Shown here: piece by piece, positions 24,001-34,249 of the stretch
Numbering within the stretch: the stretch's first letter is position 1
Layout: each line of letters begins with the position of its first letter
From: Tubiluchus corallicola
Taxonomy: Eukaryota > Priapulida > Priapulimorpha > Priapulimorphida > Tubiluchidae
Assembly (NCBI GenBank): GCA_030141605.1
Contig: JAQGDQ010000875.1
Span: 15,001 to 65,000, forward strand
DNA length: 50,000 nt
Direction of reading: 5' to 3'
Notes under the pieces: generated by a model
The model's input: the letters and a program-made list of their open reading frames with translations, nothing else
Databases searched by the model: none
What the model was told of the DNA's origin: nothing
Translations under genes and position numbers: made by a program

Positions 24001-25439
24001 GAAATAATCAGTATTCTAGTATCCACTCAGAGGGTAATGTGTAGTTGTACACTCGAGATGAACTTACAATTTGCAAAAATGTCAAGAGTCCTATCGTTAA
24101 CTGGTAACTTAGTGTCCTGCTGTAACGTTCTGAACCTAATATCGTGACGTGTTATGATATCATTACACATGCATGTTCAGTTGATCAATAAATAGAGTTC
24201 ATGCTGAAACTTCTCATAATCAAGTGCAAATAAATATATTTAAGTTTCAAGGCATGAAAATAATTTATTTACAGAAACTTCACCTTCGTTAACTTCAACT
24301 TAAAACTGAAGTAATTTTCTTCGTCATGTTCATTTTTGTCGTGCCATGGGGACCTAAAAATATTTTATTTTAGTTCTGTGTCCACCGTAATTTTTTTGAA
24401 AATGCTTTGATCGCAAAATAAACTGGCTTTTATTTAAATAAATAAACTATTGTTTTATAAACTTTTATTTTAATAAAATAAACTTTAATTTATTTCTTAT
24501 TAAATAAACTAAATAAACGATTGAAAATTTACGGTTATTTTTTTTCATTTACTTTTTTATCTAGAAGCTATTTAACTCAGAATAACCAATCAGAAAGTAG
24601 TCCTCAGCTGGTAACAATGGAGGAACTATACGGAACAATGGCGGGCAGCGCTTCGGGCAGCACAATTGTTTGTGATTCAGTCGATTCAGAGATTACGTCA
24701 ACTAACAAAAATACCGATCAGGTGGAGATAGTCTATCATTTCAACTACGACTAGCATTTTCATGCTTGCTGCTGAATTTAAAACTGTTGTCAGGTGGAGA
24801 TAGTCTATCATTTCAACTACGACTAGCATTTTCATGCTTGGCGCTGAATTTAAAACTGTTGTCAGGTGGAGATAGTCTATCATTTCAACTACGACTAGCA
24901 TTTTCATGCTTGCTGGTATATTTAAAACTGTTGTCAGGTGGAGATAGTCTATCATTTCAACTACGACTAGCATTTTCATGCTTGCCGCTGAATTTAAAAC
25001 TGTTGTTGTTGTACAATGTATTTATTTACCATCTATTTGTGATTCCTAAAATGTTTTTTGGTTGTGGGGGGTGGGGGTGGTGGTCTTTGGGGGGTTAAGT
25101 GTAAAGCAACAACAGCGCTTAACTTTAGCAAACAAGTAGATTGCTTGCACCATATCTATTGTCAAAGTTTTTCTTTCTGATGCTTTAATTGTATGTTGAA
25201 GTTCACATTTTGGTAATGATATTGTGTAAATACACGTTATTATAACTAGCATTATCACACAATTTCACCTGTGGATCTTATGCTGATTTTTTTTGCTAAA
25301 TTTATCATAATTAACAAGAGATTAACGTTAATTATTAATACCAATGTTTATTAGCTGTGGAGAGCCCGACAATGAGCACATCTCGGAAGACTCTGGTTCA
25401 ATTCCCGGATTAGATAATCTCAGATTCTTTATTAATTAA
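11791..25439 (+). CDS. GOPC: GOPC (PIST/CAL), Golgi-associated PDZ and coiled-coil protein, complete
   Basis: GOPC is a peripheral Golgi scaffold. Its coiled coils dimerise and bind Golgi partners (golgin-160, syntaxin-6, Rho-type GTPases), and its PDZ domain binds the C-termini of membrane cargo such as CFTR and Frizzled receptors. Exons: 11791-12003, 12330-12494, 12772-12947, 15253-15418, 16623-16718, 16976-17140, 19837-19922, 20682-20864, 21766-21837, 25355-25439. Joined: 1407 nt, 468 codons plus stop, against 462 residues for the human protein. Residues 1-71 are the conserved N-terminal block ([20 protein letters not shown]). Coiled-coil heptads run about 72-225, including [18 protein letters not shown] and [22 protein letters not shown] is about 254-342, with the carboxylate loop GLGMSIT-GGKEHG split between exons 5 and 6. 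The C-terminus ends [10 protein letters not shown]. Start context CATCATGG is favourable. Confidence 0.94.
12330..12494 (+). CDS. GOPC: GOPC exon 2 (coiled coil 1)
   Basis: Acceptor tttcag|AATGAT. Encodes [20 protein letters not shown] through [20 protein letters not shown], heptad-rich. Donor TTG|gtaatg, phase 0. Confidence 0.93.
12772..12947 (+). CDS. GOPC: GOPC exon 3 (coiled coil)
   Basis: Acceptor tttttag|GAAAGT. Encodes [20 protein letters not shown] then [17 protein letters not shown]. Donor CG|gtaatt leaves phase 2. The start corresponds to the region that is alternatively spliced in mammals. Confidence 0.93.
13404..14151. mobile_element. Possible degraded GATAC-rich MITE
   Basis: The two edges carry loosely inverted GATAC/ATCATGATAC-rich tracts (13404-13480 and 14060-14151). 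They resemble the theme of the hAT-like element at 999-1864, but the ends are poorly matched and I see no target-site duplication. Confidence 0.3.
14562..15108 (-). mobile_element. TTAA-flanked MITE, copy B (full length, inverted)
   Basis: TTAA at 14558-14561 and 15109-15112. Begins AGGAAAACTGGATGATTGTG and ends CAATTTTCCGGTTTTCCT. It is a 547-bp inverted relative of copy A; the interior matches copy A along its length on the opposite strand. Confidence 0.85.
15253..15418 (+). CDS. GOPC: GOPC exon 4 (coiled coil 2)
   Basis: Acceptor ttacag|A completes Arg. Encodes [20 protein letters not shown] and [20 protein letters not shown], nearly identical to vertebrate GOPC, then a variable linker ending PAPPGH. 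Donor CAT|gtaagt, phase 0. Confidence 0.95.
16164..16236. repeat. 24-bp tandem repeat, 3 copies
   Basis: Unit ACAACGTGTGTGCTATTGGG plus TAAA, three adjacent copies with one or two substitutions each. Confidence 0.88.
16331..16523 (-). pseudogene. Inverted partial copy of GOPC exon 1 with its splice donor
   Basis: Read on the minus strand, this matches GOPC exon 1 from its ATTGATAGTGA (11881) through the exon end, the gtatgc donor and about 60 bp of intron 1 (to 12066). By eye the identity is about 85-90% over the exon part. The encoded segment [19 protein letters not shown] stays open and lies in an 86-codon frame (16586-16326). The first half of exon 1 and its ATG are not clearly preserved. 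It sits antisense inside intron 4 of the same gene, so it arose by local inverted duplication, not retrotransposition. Confidence 0.88.
16623..16718 (+). CDS. GOPC: GOPC exon 5 (PDZ start)
   Basis: Acceptor cattag|GAATTC. Encodes [20 protein letters not shown] then [12 protein letters not shown], the first PDZ strand and half of the carboxylate-binding loop. Donor ACA|gtaaat, phase 0. Confidence 0.94.
16976..17140 (+). CDS. GOPC: GOPC exon 6 (PDZ core)
   Basis: Acceptor ttttag|GGTGGT. Encodes [20 protein letters not shown] and [20 protein letters not shown], covering the PDZ core and the alpha-B helix ([11 protein letters not shown]). Donor CAG|gtgaga, phase 0. Confidence 0.96.
17262..17420 (-). 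mobile_element. Possible LINE/SINE 3' tail
   Basis: On the minus strand, AATAAAGTTGAATTGAAATT leads into an imperfect ATTGAA repeat, a common form of retroposon 3' end. Upstream on that strand (to about 17700) the frame is too decayed to assign. Confidence 0.3.
18222..19639. repeat. 52-bp minisatellite, about 27 copies
   Basis: The unit is AAGGAATTGGCCAGTTTAGC, TACCGTGTAGGGTGGTCATC, TCTAATTTATCT. Copies differ mainly at a few sites: GTAGGG/GTAAGG, ATCTAAGG/ATCTTAGG/ATCTTAAGG and AGCTA/AGCTTA. More degenerate single copies precede it from about 18044. It occupies GOPC intron 6, between the exons for the PDZ core and the last PDZ strand. Confidence 0.97.
19837..19922 (+). CDS. GOPC: GOPC exon 7 (PDZ end)
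   Basis: Acceptor ctacag|AATGGT. Encodes [20 protein letters not shown] then TGLEPTIAG; the last PDZ beta strand followed by an acidic linker. Donor GG|gtaaat leaves phase 2. Confidence 0.94.
19923..20681. other. GOPC intron 7, no recognised feature
   Basis: AT-rich intron without a clear repeat or conserved frame. Confidence 0.6.
20682..20864 (+). CDS. GOPC: GOPC exon 8 (Ser/Asp-rich C-terminal tail)
   Basis: Acceptor ttgcag|T completes Gly. Encodes [40 protein letters not shown] and on to EPLSQAD. Low-complexity, probably disordered. Less conserved than the rest of the protein; supported by frame, composition and splice sites. Donor AG|gtatgt leaves phase 2. Confidence 0.85.
21006..21540. 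mobile_element. pogo-like MITE, second family, TA target site
   Basis: Ends CCGTATATACTTGTGTACAA and, inverted, TTGTTCACACGTATATACAG, flanked by TA (21004-21005, 21541-21542). GTCGACTT repeats near both ends. 535 bp, no transposase. Lies in GOPC intron 8. Confidence 0.8.
21766..21837 (+). CDS. GOPC: GOPC exon 9
   Basis: Acceptor actctag|T completes Ser. Encodes [20 protein letters not shown] then NGK and two bases of Leu, lining up with VTDTHENGDL of vertebrate GOPC. I end it at CT|gtagtt because this joins exon 10 in frame. The donor is weak: without splicing, the frame hits TAG at 21839-21841. Confidence 0.75.
22984..23340 (+). mobile_element. TTAA MITE, copy C (internally deleted)
   Basis: TTAA at 22980-22983; the right target site has become GTAA (23341-23344). 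Ends AGCAAAACCGGACGATTGTT and GTCGTCCGGTTTTCCT. At 357 bp it lacks the right-hand internal portion present in copies A and B. Confidence 0.82.
24566..24754 (+). CDS. Candidate alternative terminal exon of GOPC
   Basis: A pyrimidine-rich acceptor (tttttatctag) precedes a 62-codon open frame entered in phase 2, the same phase left by GOPC exons 8 and 9. It encodes [40 protein letters not shown] and stops at 24754 inside the first 72-bp repeat unit. Composition resembles exon 8 (Ser/Thr/Asp-rich). It does not join exon 10 in frame, so it would be an alternative 3' end or a chance frame. Confidence 0.3.
   Translation, partial: SYLTQNNQSESSPQLVTMEELYGTMAGSASGSTIVCDSVDSEITSTNKNTDQVEIVYHFNYD
24719..25006. 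repeat. 72-bp tandem repeat, 4 copies
   Basis: Copies start at 24719, 24791, 24863 and 24935 with CAGGTGGAGATAGTCTATCA and end AATTTAAAACTGTTGT. Only a few bases differ (TGCTGCTG/TGGCGCTG/TGCTGGTA/TGCCGCTG). As 72 is a multiple of three, both strands show artificial 24-residue repeat frames. Confidence 0.95.
25355..25439 (+). CDS. GOPC: GOPC exon 10 (last, stop TAA)
   Basis: Acceptor ttattag|C completes the Leu codon. Encodes [20 protein letters not shown] then NLRFFIN and TAA at 25437-25439. This matches the vertebrate tail (acidic stretch, then LDDLHTLY), so it is preferred over the other candidate ends. Confidence 0.78.
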
Positions 25440-26098
25440 TGCGTTTGAAAGGGAATTGCCATTGATAGTGTTTTGTTATATATTTCTAACATTTTTAGAA
25501 ATCTGTAATTAAAACTAATAGTCAATTTGTTTGCCTAATCAGATCTGATCGCCACACGTGGCATTTCATGTACATTGAACATAAAAATGCGGACATGTTA
25601 CAAAGCATTAAGTATTTAGTTTGAGATTTATTGTTTTGGGTATTTAATACCCATTTATGGACTTATGCTTTATAAATTTAATAAGAATGTGCTTGAAGAG
25701 GCTGTTTTATTTAATTGTTTATTTATGTGGGAGTGCAATAGAACTTGTATAAATTGCAGTCTGATTTAATTTGACTTGAAGTGTCTACGTCGTTATAACT
25801 GCAGTAATTACAACCAATTACAACTTTGTTCAAGTAAAATCAGGTGTATAAATCTACGTGCATAAATTGACATTGTTAACTGACATAACTTAAAATTACA
25901 AAATTATTTTTTGAAGAAGTGAGTTCCATGTGTCTTCATGTCCTGTTGGATTTATGTTTTTAAGTTTTTGTCGAAATTTCAAACACTTTCTTTTTCTCAC
26001 AAGTGCACACATCCTACATATACAAGTATTCTGTTGTTACTAATTGTTATATACATGATGTGTACATGTATGTGTTGTGGGTTAGGTGTTGAAAATTT

Positions 26099-26104
26099 AA
26101 TAAA
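26099..26104 (+). terminator. Possible GOPC poly(A) signal AATAAA
   Basis: The first AATAAA after the GOPC stop codon, giving a 3' UTR of about 0.67 kb, with TG/T-rich sequence just around it. Assignment is by position only. Confidence 0.35.
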
Positions 26105-27004
26105 TGTTTATCATTGTCAAATTCACTTGTAATCATTTCATTTTTAATACGATTTCACATACTTCAAGCTGGTGTCCATTACTCGACTGAAGGCTAGATG
26201 TAGGTGGTTGTGGGGCTGGATAGGAACCTAGTTCACTATGAAGGTAAAACCAGAGAAAGAGGTACCTTGAACATGTACTGAACCGGCAGAGCCACATTCG
26301 GATAAGGATACAGTTCCCACATCGGAGGCAAATGGCAAATGAAATTGCCCAAGAGCAATTGCCCATCCGTTTACTGATCAGACTTAGCATTGTTTAACTT
26401 CAGCCTCTAAGCACATGCATTGGTTACTCAGATGCAGCCCTGCTGAAATGATGTAGTTTACTTGGTTTTGTGTACAGTAAAAACATTTTGAATGGCATAA
26501 ATTTCTATATAGTAAAAACACTGTTTTTGCACAATGCAAATCACGTGATTTCTTGTAAAAAGCAAAGCAATAGAGACTCGGCAATATTGTAGTTACTAGA
26601 GATGAGACATCTTATCGATTAGTAATAGTTTCAATCCTGCCTGGTTTAAGTAGAAACCAAAAAATAGAAAGACGCTAGTTTGACAGAGAGGCTGAGCAAA
26701 ACTGTCTTATGAAATATCTGTTGCTTTATAATTGATAAAGGTTACGATGGGAAGACTTCTAAACAAAGCAAAGTGCAAAAACCCTTATGTACGTAACCTT
26801 CGAAAGTTCATCAAAGATCATTTTGTTTGTGGTTTTCTAGTCAGATCATGCTCTAGGACAGGCTTAGATGCCTTCTGACGAACAAGCTATGACAGGGTTC
26901 AGCTAGTCTAACTGAGGATTAAGATTATTATCTTGTTGGATTATTGTGAAGTGAGCTGCCTGTATAGCTAACCATTGACAGGATTATTATTTACAAAATA
27001 CAGT

Positions 27005-27600
27005 GATTTAAAACAGTAATAGTAATAGTAATTTTATTTTCCTAAATAAATATACAATGATTTGACAATAAAATACACAAAAATACAAACGAACATAGGA
27101 GAAAGGGTGGCGAAAAACCAAAGGTTATCGAGTCAACCACCCTTCTCAAAGGACAGTAAACAAAAGGACGCTAATGACAGTAGACATAACTATAATAAAA
27201 AATACATAAACGTGCAGAAATACAAAAACAAAAATACAACAGCAAAAAAACCCCAAAAACCATGACAAATTTGCGAACTACTAAGCAACTCATAGAACGT
27301 GACTTTGCACCTCATAAAAAGATGTTTTTCAGCGAAAGTTACCACAAGAATGTGCATCTAATAGACAAAAAAACTGATTTATTTGTAAGTTTTAAGAAGT
27401 GCCTTAGCGTACTGTTTATTTAGCGAATGCGGAGGTAAAGAAGTCATATGAGCAGGTAGGGAGTTCCATAATACTGATCCCTGATATTTTAACGACCTTT
27501 GACACTTAGATGTATTAAATCGTTCGATGAAGAAAGAACTGCTAGAAAGAAACAAATAACACCCAAGAGTTTATTTAGCATGTTTTATAGATACAAGTTG
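27005..27600 (-). mobile_element. LINE 3' end remnant (ORF2 C-terminus) with (ATTACT)n tail
   Basis: Minus-strand frame ending at 27388 encodes FFIERFNTSKCQRSLKYQGS then VLWNSLPAHMTSLPPH...YAKALLKTYK and a stop, the WNSLP signature of non-LTR ORF2 C-termini. One stop interrupts it upstream (near 27571). The 3' UTR runs leftward to an ATTACT repeat tail at about 27005-27032. Inactive. Confidence 0.75.
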
Positions 27601-28117
27601 TTTTTATTAACAACTAACCTCACCTAATCTTTTTTTAATACATGAAGCAAAATGTAATGATCGTAAAAAATTAGAAAAAAACTTAAAAAGTCATTATTAT
27701 TATTATTATTGTATGAAATTATGTTTCTTGTTCTACTAAACGTCATACTATGGGCGTCTTCTCAAAACAACGTTAATTTTGTTCACTTTCAGTATTTTTT
27801 TAAAATTTGCTTTATTTTGGTATTTAATTTTGATGGAAATAACTTGATAACATGTATAAAAAACTTATCAAATTTTACACATGAAAATTATGTATTTACA
27901 TGGTAATTATCTACAATTACTTAACAGACAACTTTACGTCATTATTTAATCTGCCGTGTTAACCAGTGCCCAAATTAACCTATTTTGTTCCCAAATAAAG
28001 GGTAGCTGAATGCATGACTTTTTAGTCAATTCGCTACCCTATCTCTTCAACTTTAGACTTACTTTACTAACACATTTATTACTCTAATTACGTTTGTATA
28101 TATATATATATATATAT

Positions 28118-28667
28118 ACTACGGCCAAATCACGTTGAAAACATCGGTTCTCGTCTGATCACCGAAGTTATGCAACGTAGAGCCTGGTTAGTGCTTGGAT
28201 GGGTGATCGCCTAGCAATACCAAGTGCTGTAGGCTTGCGGGATGCCCACACTGTATCTCGACACTAGGCGGAGGAGCTGCACAAGCAGCCTACGGCAAGA
28301 GGGCGGAGGTCAAGTGACCCAACGGCCATGTGTAGAGGAGTAAACCTTCCAAATCAGGAGTGGAGCCCCGAAGGCAGACCAGTCCAGCATGCTCACTGAC
28401 TCCAGCCGCTCCTGCAGTCAACCTGGTGCCAAATGTATCGCTCTGCTTTCCTTTGGACTACACCAGGGAGGAAGAGAGGGGTTCCTGTTGTCTGTGCAAC
28501 TCAGGATATCAATACACTTTGCCCAGGCGTGCGCCCTGGAGAGGCCACTCCAGTGGTTCAAGGATCTGTCTCGGAAGGCAATGGAATGTATATATATATA
28601 TATGTATATATACGTTCCTGAAATGTTACAGAGAAAAATAAACTTGATTTGGTTTGACTTGATTTAG
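28118..28667 (+). mobile_element. 5S rRNA-derived SINE, copy 1
   Basis: The head (28118-28236) is a nearly complete 5S rRNA-like sequence: ACTACGGCCAAATCACGTTG, then TCTCGTCTGATCACCGAAGT and GGTTAGTGCTTGGATGGGTG, ending GTGCTGTAGGCTT. Thus it carries the internal Pol III promoter of 5S genes (box A, intermediate element, box C). A body of about 350 bp is shared with the copy at 34770; the tail is AATAAACTTGATTTGGTTTG, a TTGATTT-type repeat. Because it runs on into a shared body, it is a SINE and not a 5S gene. Confidence 0.88.
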
Positions 28668-31600
28668 AAAAACCTCTGCTGCTTGGTCAGTAAAACAACT
28701 AGTACCCCGACGACTAATTGACTAAATTTATTAAGCGAATTAAGTTCAATCAAAAAAGATTCTAATGATTTTGCACTGGCCTCAGTAATCAGACTGTTTC
28801 ACCTACACAATTATATTTATATTTCTCATTCTGTGCACTTACCAAAACAGCCTCCTGACAAAATCAACTTGGCAGCAAAATTGTATTTTAGTATACATAG
28901 TATTAGTTTTTAAATTTTACAAGTGAATTGGAATTCACCTAACTGGAATGTAACAGAATCTAGCTTACGATAGTCTCTCTTCAAACGTTGGGGTTTATCC
29001 ACAGCTGCAAAAACTCAAACTTCGAATCCAAATCTCAGATGCTTGAGCTAATTAACAAAAAGTTTTTCATAAATTTGCCATCTGAGCATTTGTCACTTAA
29101 TTATTAGATGATGACAACGACAATGATGAAGATGATGTTCATGTCAGCGACGATGATGATAATAGTAACAATGATAACAATTTTGTCAAACAACTAGGAC
29201 AGTAACAAAGCAAAGATGCAAGCGTCATATTGCCATTCAAATTCGCCGCATTGTAATCACCTTGGTATCGTATTAGCCTCTCCCAATATTCAGCTGAATG
29301 AAACTCCAAAATTTTCTCAAGAAATTAATATCTATTGTAACGGAGGAAGGAAAAACTCATACTAACCGCTTTCACATGTGATTTTTGATTCGTTGACCCG
29401 TGATGTGATTACAAACTGCATTACAACTCTACACAACTATCATAAATGTCTATCATTACGTTTTAAACTAATTAACACTTGGCTTGCAATAAATTATATT
29501 TTCACTATAAAATTACGAAATAAGTTAAATTTAGTCGTCTTATTCTTGAATGATGGCGTTAACCAGGTAGATTTATTACTATTATGATATTCACGTCCCG
29601 TGATTAATGTGTCACAAAGATTTTATCAATTATAAACAACTAGGAAGAGCTCTGTGTTGTTCTCTGTTCTCTTGTTTACAAACTTCAGATTATTTAAAAT
29701 GTTCCCGGTAAGAACAACACCGGCCACTATAGGTCCATTTTTGGTTGATGACCTTGATGCGTTCACAAACAGCTATCTTTTTAAAATCTGTCCGGAAACG
29801 TAATTGTGTTTTAATTTGGTTTAATGAGTGTGTTCGGAATTAACTTTAGGTCATGTCGCTTATTGTACAAAGTACGCGAATGTTTGTACTATTTGTAAAG
29901 TTTTGTTAATAGTATACTACATTAAAGTAATGAAATGATATATGCTGCCACCTACAGGCCTCTTCAGTTAATTGTATAGAGTTTATCAGGAATGAGTTTA
30001 TTAAGTCTTTAAGCGTTTTTCCTTTTCCCAAAATATTGGTTTAGTGGCTTAATTAAATTGTTAATTTTATTCTTGGAGAGAAATTCATCATTTGACAGCT
30101 TAATCAAGTTATTTTAAATTTACATACTATTAAAAATAATAACCTTTCTATCTTTTATATCATCCCATATATGAGCTTCATTCATTACGTCATTCCATTT
30201 TAAGCACTAATGTTTTTTGTAATCACGATTCACTTTAAATGTTCAGATTATCTCCATTATTTTTTTTCTATAACTGTGTGGGACAATCTAACAAGCCCTG
30301 CTTTTTGATTGCCCGCAACACATTTACCTTCGTGTATAGGTGAACAGTGTTTGAGGCTTTTCCTGTGCAGTATTTCTTATTTGTATTATATCCATTGTAG
30401 GCCCTTTCACTAGATATTGTATATGTAACCATTGTAAATGTGTAATGTGAAATAAATGACTTATGACTTGATAATAGAAAATATAGTTTGGTAATAGAAA
30501 ACACAAGACAGCTCTTTCTATGCAATGATTTTTATTCTGCTCAATGAAGCCAAGTACACTCAATGAAGCCAAGTGACATTGATGTATCTAGTAGTCTGTA
30601 GAGTATAGGTGATCTTTCCATTTATGGTCTGTATGCATGAGTATGATGTACCTTCCAATAGGAACTTGAATCTCTAGTCATGTGACTTACATCTCAATGT
30701 TTGTTGCTTTCATAACCAATGTGTGTGGAGAGAATTTTTGTGACAATGAAACAAGTTATACAGTTATTCTAGATTCTACCATCAGCAAGAACTGAGGTCA
30801 ATATTTCACAATATGGAAAATATCAATAAGAAGAAAGCAAAGGAAGAATACAGCCCACATATACTTTCAGAAAAATAAAAAACGTCTAACCATAACTCAA
30901 AAGTAACGAAAAACAACGACATATCTTACAGCAAGACTCATATTTAGCCCTATCATAATCTTTAAAGCTGTTAGGTTAGGCAGTCGGAGAACTTATATAA
31001 GCAATGTGTCTGGTGAAAATTAACTTAAAATAGTCTTCTGTGTCATGTTCAACATGCCAGTTGACTAGCGAATAAACGAATGTTATTAATACCAGTAATG
31101 TCACAACATTAGCACGTTTGAAAGATGGTCACAGGAGCTGGAAGCATCCAGGTTTTTATATTGCAGCCTTGGTTGACTGAGGATTACAAATGTTCCAGGA
31201 AAAAACAACAAAAATGCTATTTCATAAAATTACAATATTGCTACACGAAATATTAACTGGAATTTGTAGCAAAATTAAATACAGAATAAAAGTTTCTAAT
31301 TGCGGGTAGCCATTTCTAAAATCACTAACTTTGACTCCGAGGATCAAACATTTCAATTTATTCAACATCTAGTCAAGTTTCTTGGTTTGTTTTTGAGGAA
31401 AGAAGTAACATGACATGCACATATGAATGCTTTCCCTCACACTGCAATTGAAGCAAAATATGTTACGTCATCCATTCAAAAACCTATTTTAGAATTCATC
31501 TGTATCATCTTATAATTGTGGACCTAATTAACGTCACCTAGTATAATATGTCTGCCAAATTTCAGCTATAAACGTAACTCACAAACGTTAACACGATTAA

Positions 31601-33850
31601 TAAATCCATCGAACCTGATTATTTAATCATGTGTAATAGCAGTTATGCCCAGATTTTACTCATTTCGGCACCGCAAAGTGTTTTAGAAATGTAACATGTA
31701 ATACAATTATCAATTTATACGGCTTACGTCTCCATAACTCCCATTTGCTGTTACTTCATGTTCATGTAACCTGATAGCTAGAACTCAGTGCCAGAGGTTG
31801 TGCTCTGTTTCATTACAAAGCCTCGATTACATAAGCTAATTAGTGAAACCAGAATTACAGGTAGTTTGAACTTTAAACTGCTACAGCAGACCCATAAATA
31901 CCTGTAATTAAAACTGCTCACAAAACTACAGCACGCAATGCGTTTCAAACGCCTAAAACTAGTTTCATAATAAAATGAATGTTCTTATAATATTATATTG
32001 TTATTTTAACGTTAATTAATACTAATTACGTAACTGTGACATTAACTTGTTCATTCCATGGAAAGATCTACCTGCTGAATAGCGCAAGAGATAGGACAAT
32101 GCGATTGGCTGACTGTATTACGGTGTAAGACGCCGTATCTTAGCTACCGAAAATACATGTCGGCCTACATGCTCAAATAGCATAGAGAAAGAAGCGACGA
32201 ACTGTGAACTAGTAGTAAAATAATTACTATACTGTTACTATGATAACTGCAGGCGGTAGACAGGTTAACGTAAAGTGCGCTTGTTTGCTGTTTCATAGCT
32301 GTTCATTTTTATTCTCTCGCAATAAACACAGCGGGAAATTTCTTTGCGGAATTGTCGAGTGGTGAATCATTATTTCTGGATATACTAATCATTTCATGGT
32401 AAGTAATAATTCCAATATCGTCAATTTAGAAAAAAGACATTGTGATGTGTAATTGATGATGATGATATGTCTTTATTAGCCTCTTTTTGCAGGCAAAAAT
32501 ATCTGTACTAAGATTATACAATTTTACATAGACACTAGACAGAGTGAATTCAACAATCTTACATTTACGGATTCTGTAATTAGCTTTTCTAATTTGTGCG
32601 TATAACATTATTTACAGTGATGTTAAACAAGAAGTGTTGAAGTGCGTGCTAAAATCAAGGTTCTTAATGCAGCAAGTTTCCTGTGAAGTAACATAAAAAT
32701 GCCGACAAATTGATATACCAAATTATTAAATTCCAATTCAATGTTTAAGTCCACAAGAGTTACAATCAGTAATCTCAAGAACTACACAATTTGAATCCCT
32801 GTTTTACTATGGTAATCTGTGAGGCAAATGTGCTTTAACACGAGCTTTGTCTGAAATAAAAATTAACTTATTTTACTTATAGTTATAGGCTTATGTATAA
32901 TTATAGCGCTAACATAAGTTCTTCGTTATAGACTAGCATAAATTAGTTACAATTTAATAGTAATACTGATAAAATTTGTACTAAAATACCAGCTCAAATT
33001 TAGACCTTATTAATTAAAACACAGATTTGGGTAAGACAAAATTATGACAATAGAAATAGTTCCAGTGGTAAATTACAATAACGCATTACGTAGAATATCT
33101 GCTGTATAATTAGAGACGGATGAATTTAGCAAAAATTAAGCTGTGCAAAGGTAATAAACACTATTGAAAGTTTTGGCAATGCGGTCATAGGGCGTTTTTA
33201 TTGACAGCAATTTCATAGAGTTTCTAATTTAGGGTAAAATTATGAATCATGAGTGTTTTTTGTAGCCGAATCGCGAAACACTTTTGGTGAATTCCATTTA
33301 CCTCCTGCGCATAAAATCACGCTGCTGCTAATAACATAAAAAGTAAATCACAATTGTGAAATTGGTAAAATTAATATAACATTATTGGCATAATTTCAAG
33401 AGTAAATTTCGTCAAAAGTTGTTGCAACTGCTGTTACCATGATCTAAAGTAGATACGCTGTGCTATTGCACTCCAATTGCTTACAAATTTTTCGGGAATA
33501 GCCTATATTTATGCAGACAACGGCATGTTGAACAGCAGTTAAAAAACTTCCGGTCGGAATAAACTGTTTCCGGATTTGTGAGTCGCAAGCTTGAATGTTT
33601 TGGAGTATTTGTGTATTTGAATATGCAAAACTTTTGCAGGATATAATACAGTTCAATTGTGGAAATATATATAATTTCAATCCAAACGTATAATGTTTTG
33701 TAATACGAAAAGTCACGTCGTATGTTTTCAATAGCGATAGATTTTTGTATCAGATTTTCTGAGTGCCACTAAACAATTCTATTATCTTCGTCAAAGAAAA
33801 TCTGACAATTGATAGGCTTTTCGTTTGCAAAACTGGACTTATACTTTTAA
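28668..33850. other. Gene-poor stretch
   Basis: No gene recognised over about 5 kb. Seen: GATGAT/GACGAT low-complexity sequence (29106-29182), a 20-bp direct repeat AATGAAGCCAAGT near 30541-30575, and a possible retroposon tail at about 32450-32530. The open frames at 30268-30572 (minus) and 33444-33731 (minus) show no homology I know. Confidence 0.5.
32450..32530 (-). mobile_element. Possible retroposon 3' tail
   Basis: On the minus strand, GCAAAAAGAGGCTAATAAAG leads into ACATATCATCATCATCA, an AATAAA-like signal followed by a simple repeat, as in LINE 3' ends. No coding remnant is recognisable. Confidence 0.25.
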
Positions 33851-34067
33851 ATGAAATTAGGTGAGAGCTTTTTCGTCTATTTTGTCTTCTTTCTGCTTCG
33901 TTTTTTTCGTTTATTCATCAATATTTCATTATTTTTCTTTGTTTTGTCCGTTCTTTACTGTTTTATCGTTTCCTTACTTCTCTTTTTCCTCCTTCCTTTC
34001 TCGTCTTTTTCTTCTTCCTCTTATTTCTTTGAAAAAATAATGGCAAGGAGTCATGATCAGCGGGAAC

Positions 34068-34249
<182 letters not shown>

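Larger units (their letters stand above)
21838..25354. other. GOPC intron 9
   Basis: A 3.5 kb intron carrying TTAA MITE copy C (22984-23340), a candidate alternative exon (24566-24754) and a 4 x 72-bp repeat (24719-25006). The rest, including the open frames at 21920-22150 and 23419-23613, is not recognised. Confidence 0.65.
25440..28117. other. GOPC 3' flank, sparse
   Basis: Beyond the likely GOPC 3' UTR and the LINE remnant (27005-27600) I see no gene. The frame at 26133-26390 (minus) and others here lack family resemblance. A TA repeat (28097-28117) abuts the SINE that follows. Confidence 0.5.

Noticed and set aside
24698-25098. 24-residue repeat proteins on both strands
   Set aside because: The 72-bp repeat keeps all frames periodic; the frames are not conserved proteins.
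28118-28236. A 5S rRNA gene
   Set aside because: The 5S-like sequence continues into a body shared with a second copy and has base changes and no T-run terminator after it, so it is a SINE head.
28360-28667. Three overlapping 62-93 codon frames, and similar ones at 35026-35260
   Set aside because: They lie in the body of the 5S-derived SINE copies and shift frame between copies.
30268-30572. Minus-strand frames of 82-85 codons
   Set aside because: No recognisable domain. The plus strand here looks like a 3' UTR-type tail (GAAATAAATGACTTATGAC), but too little remains to assign an element.
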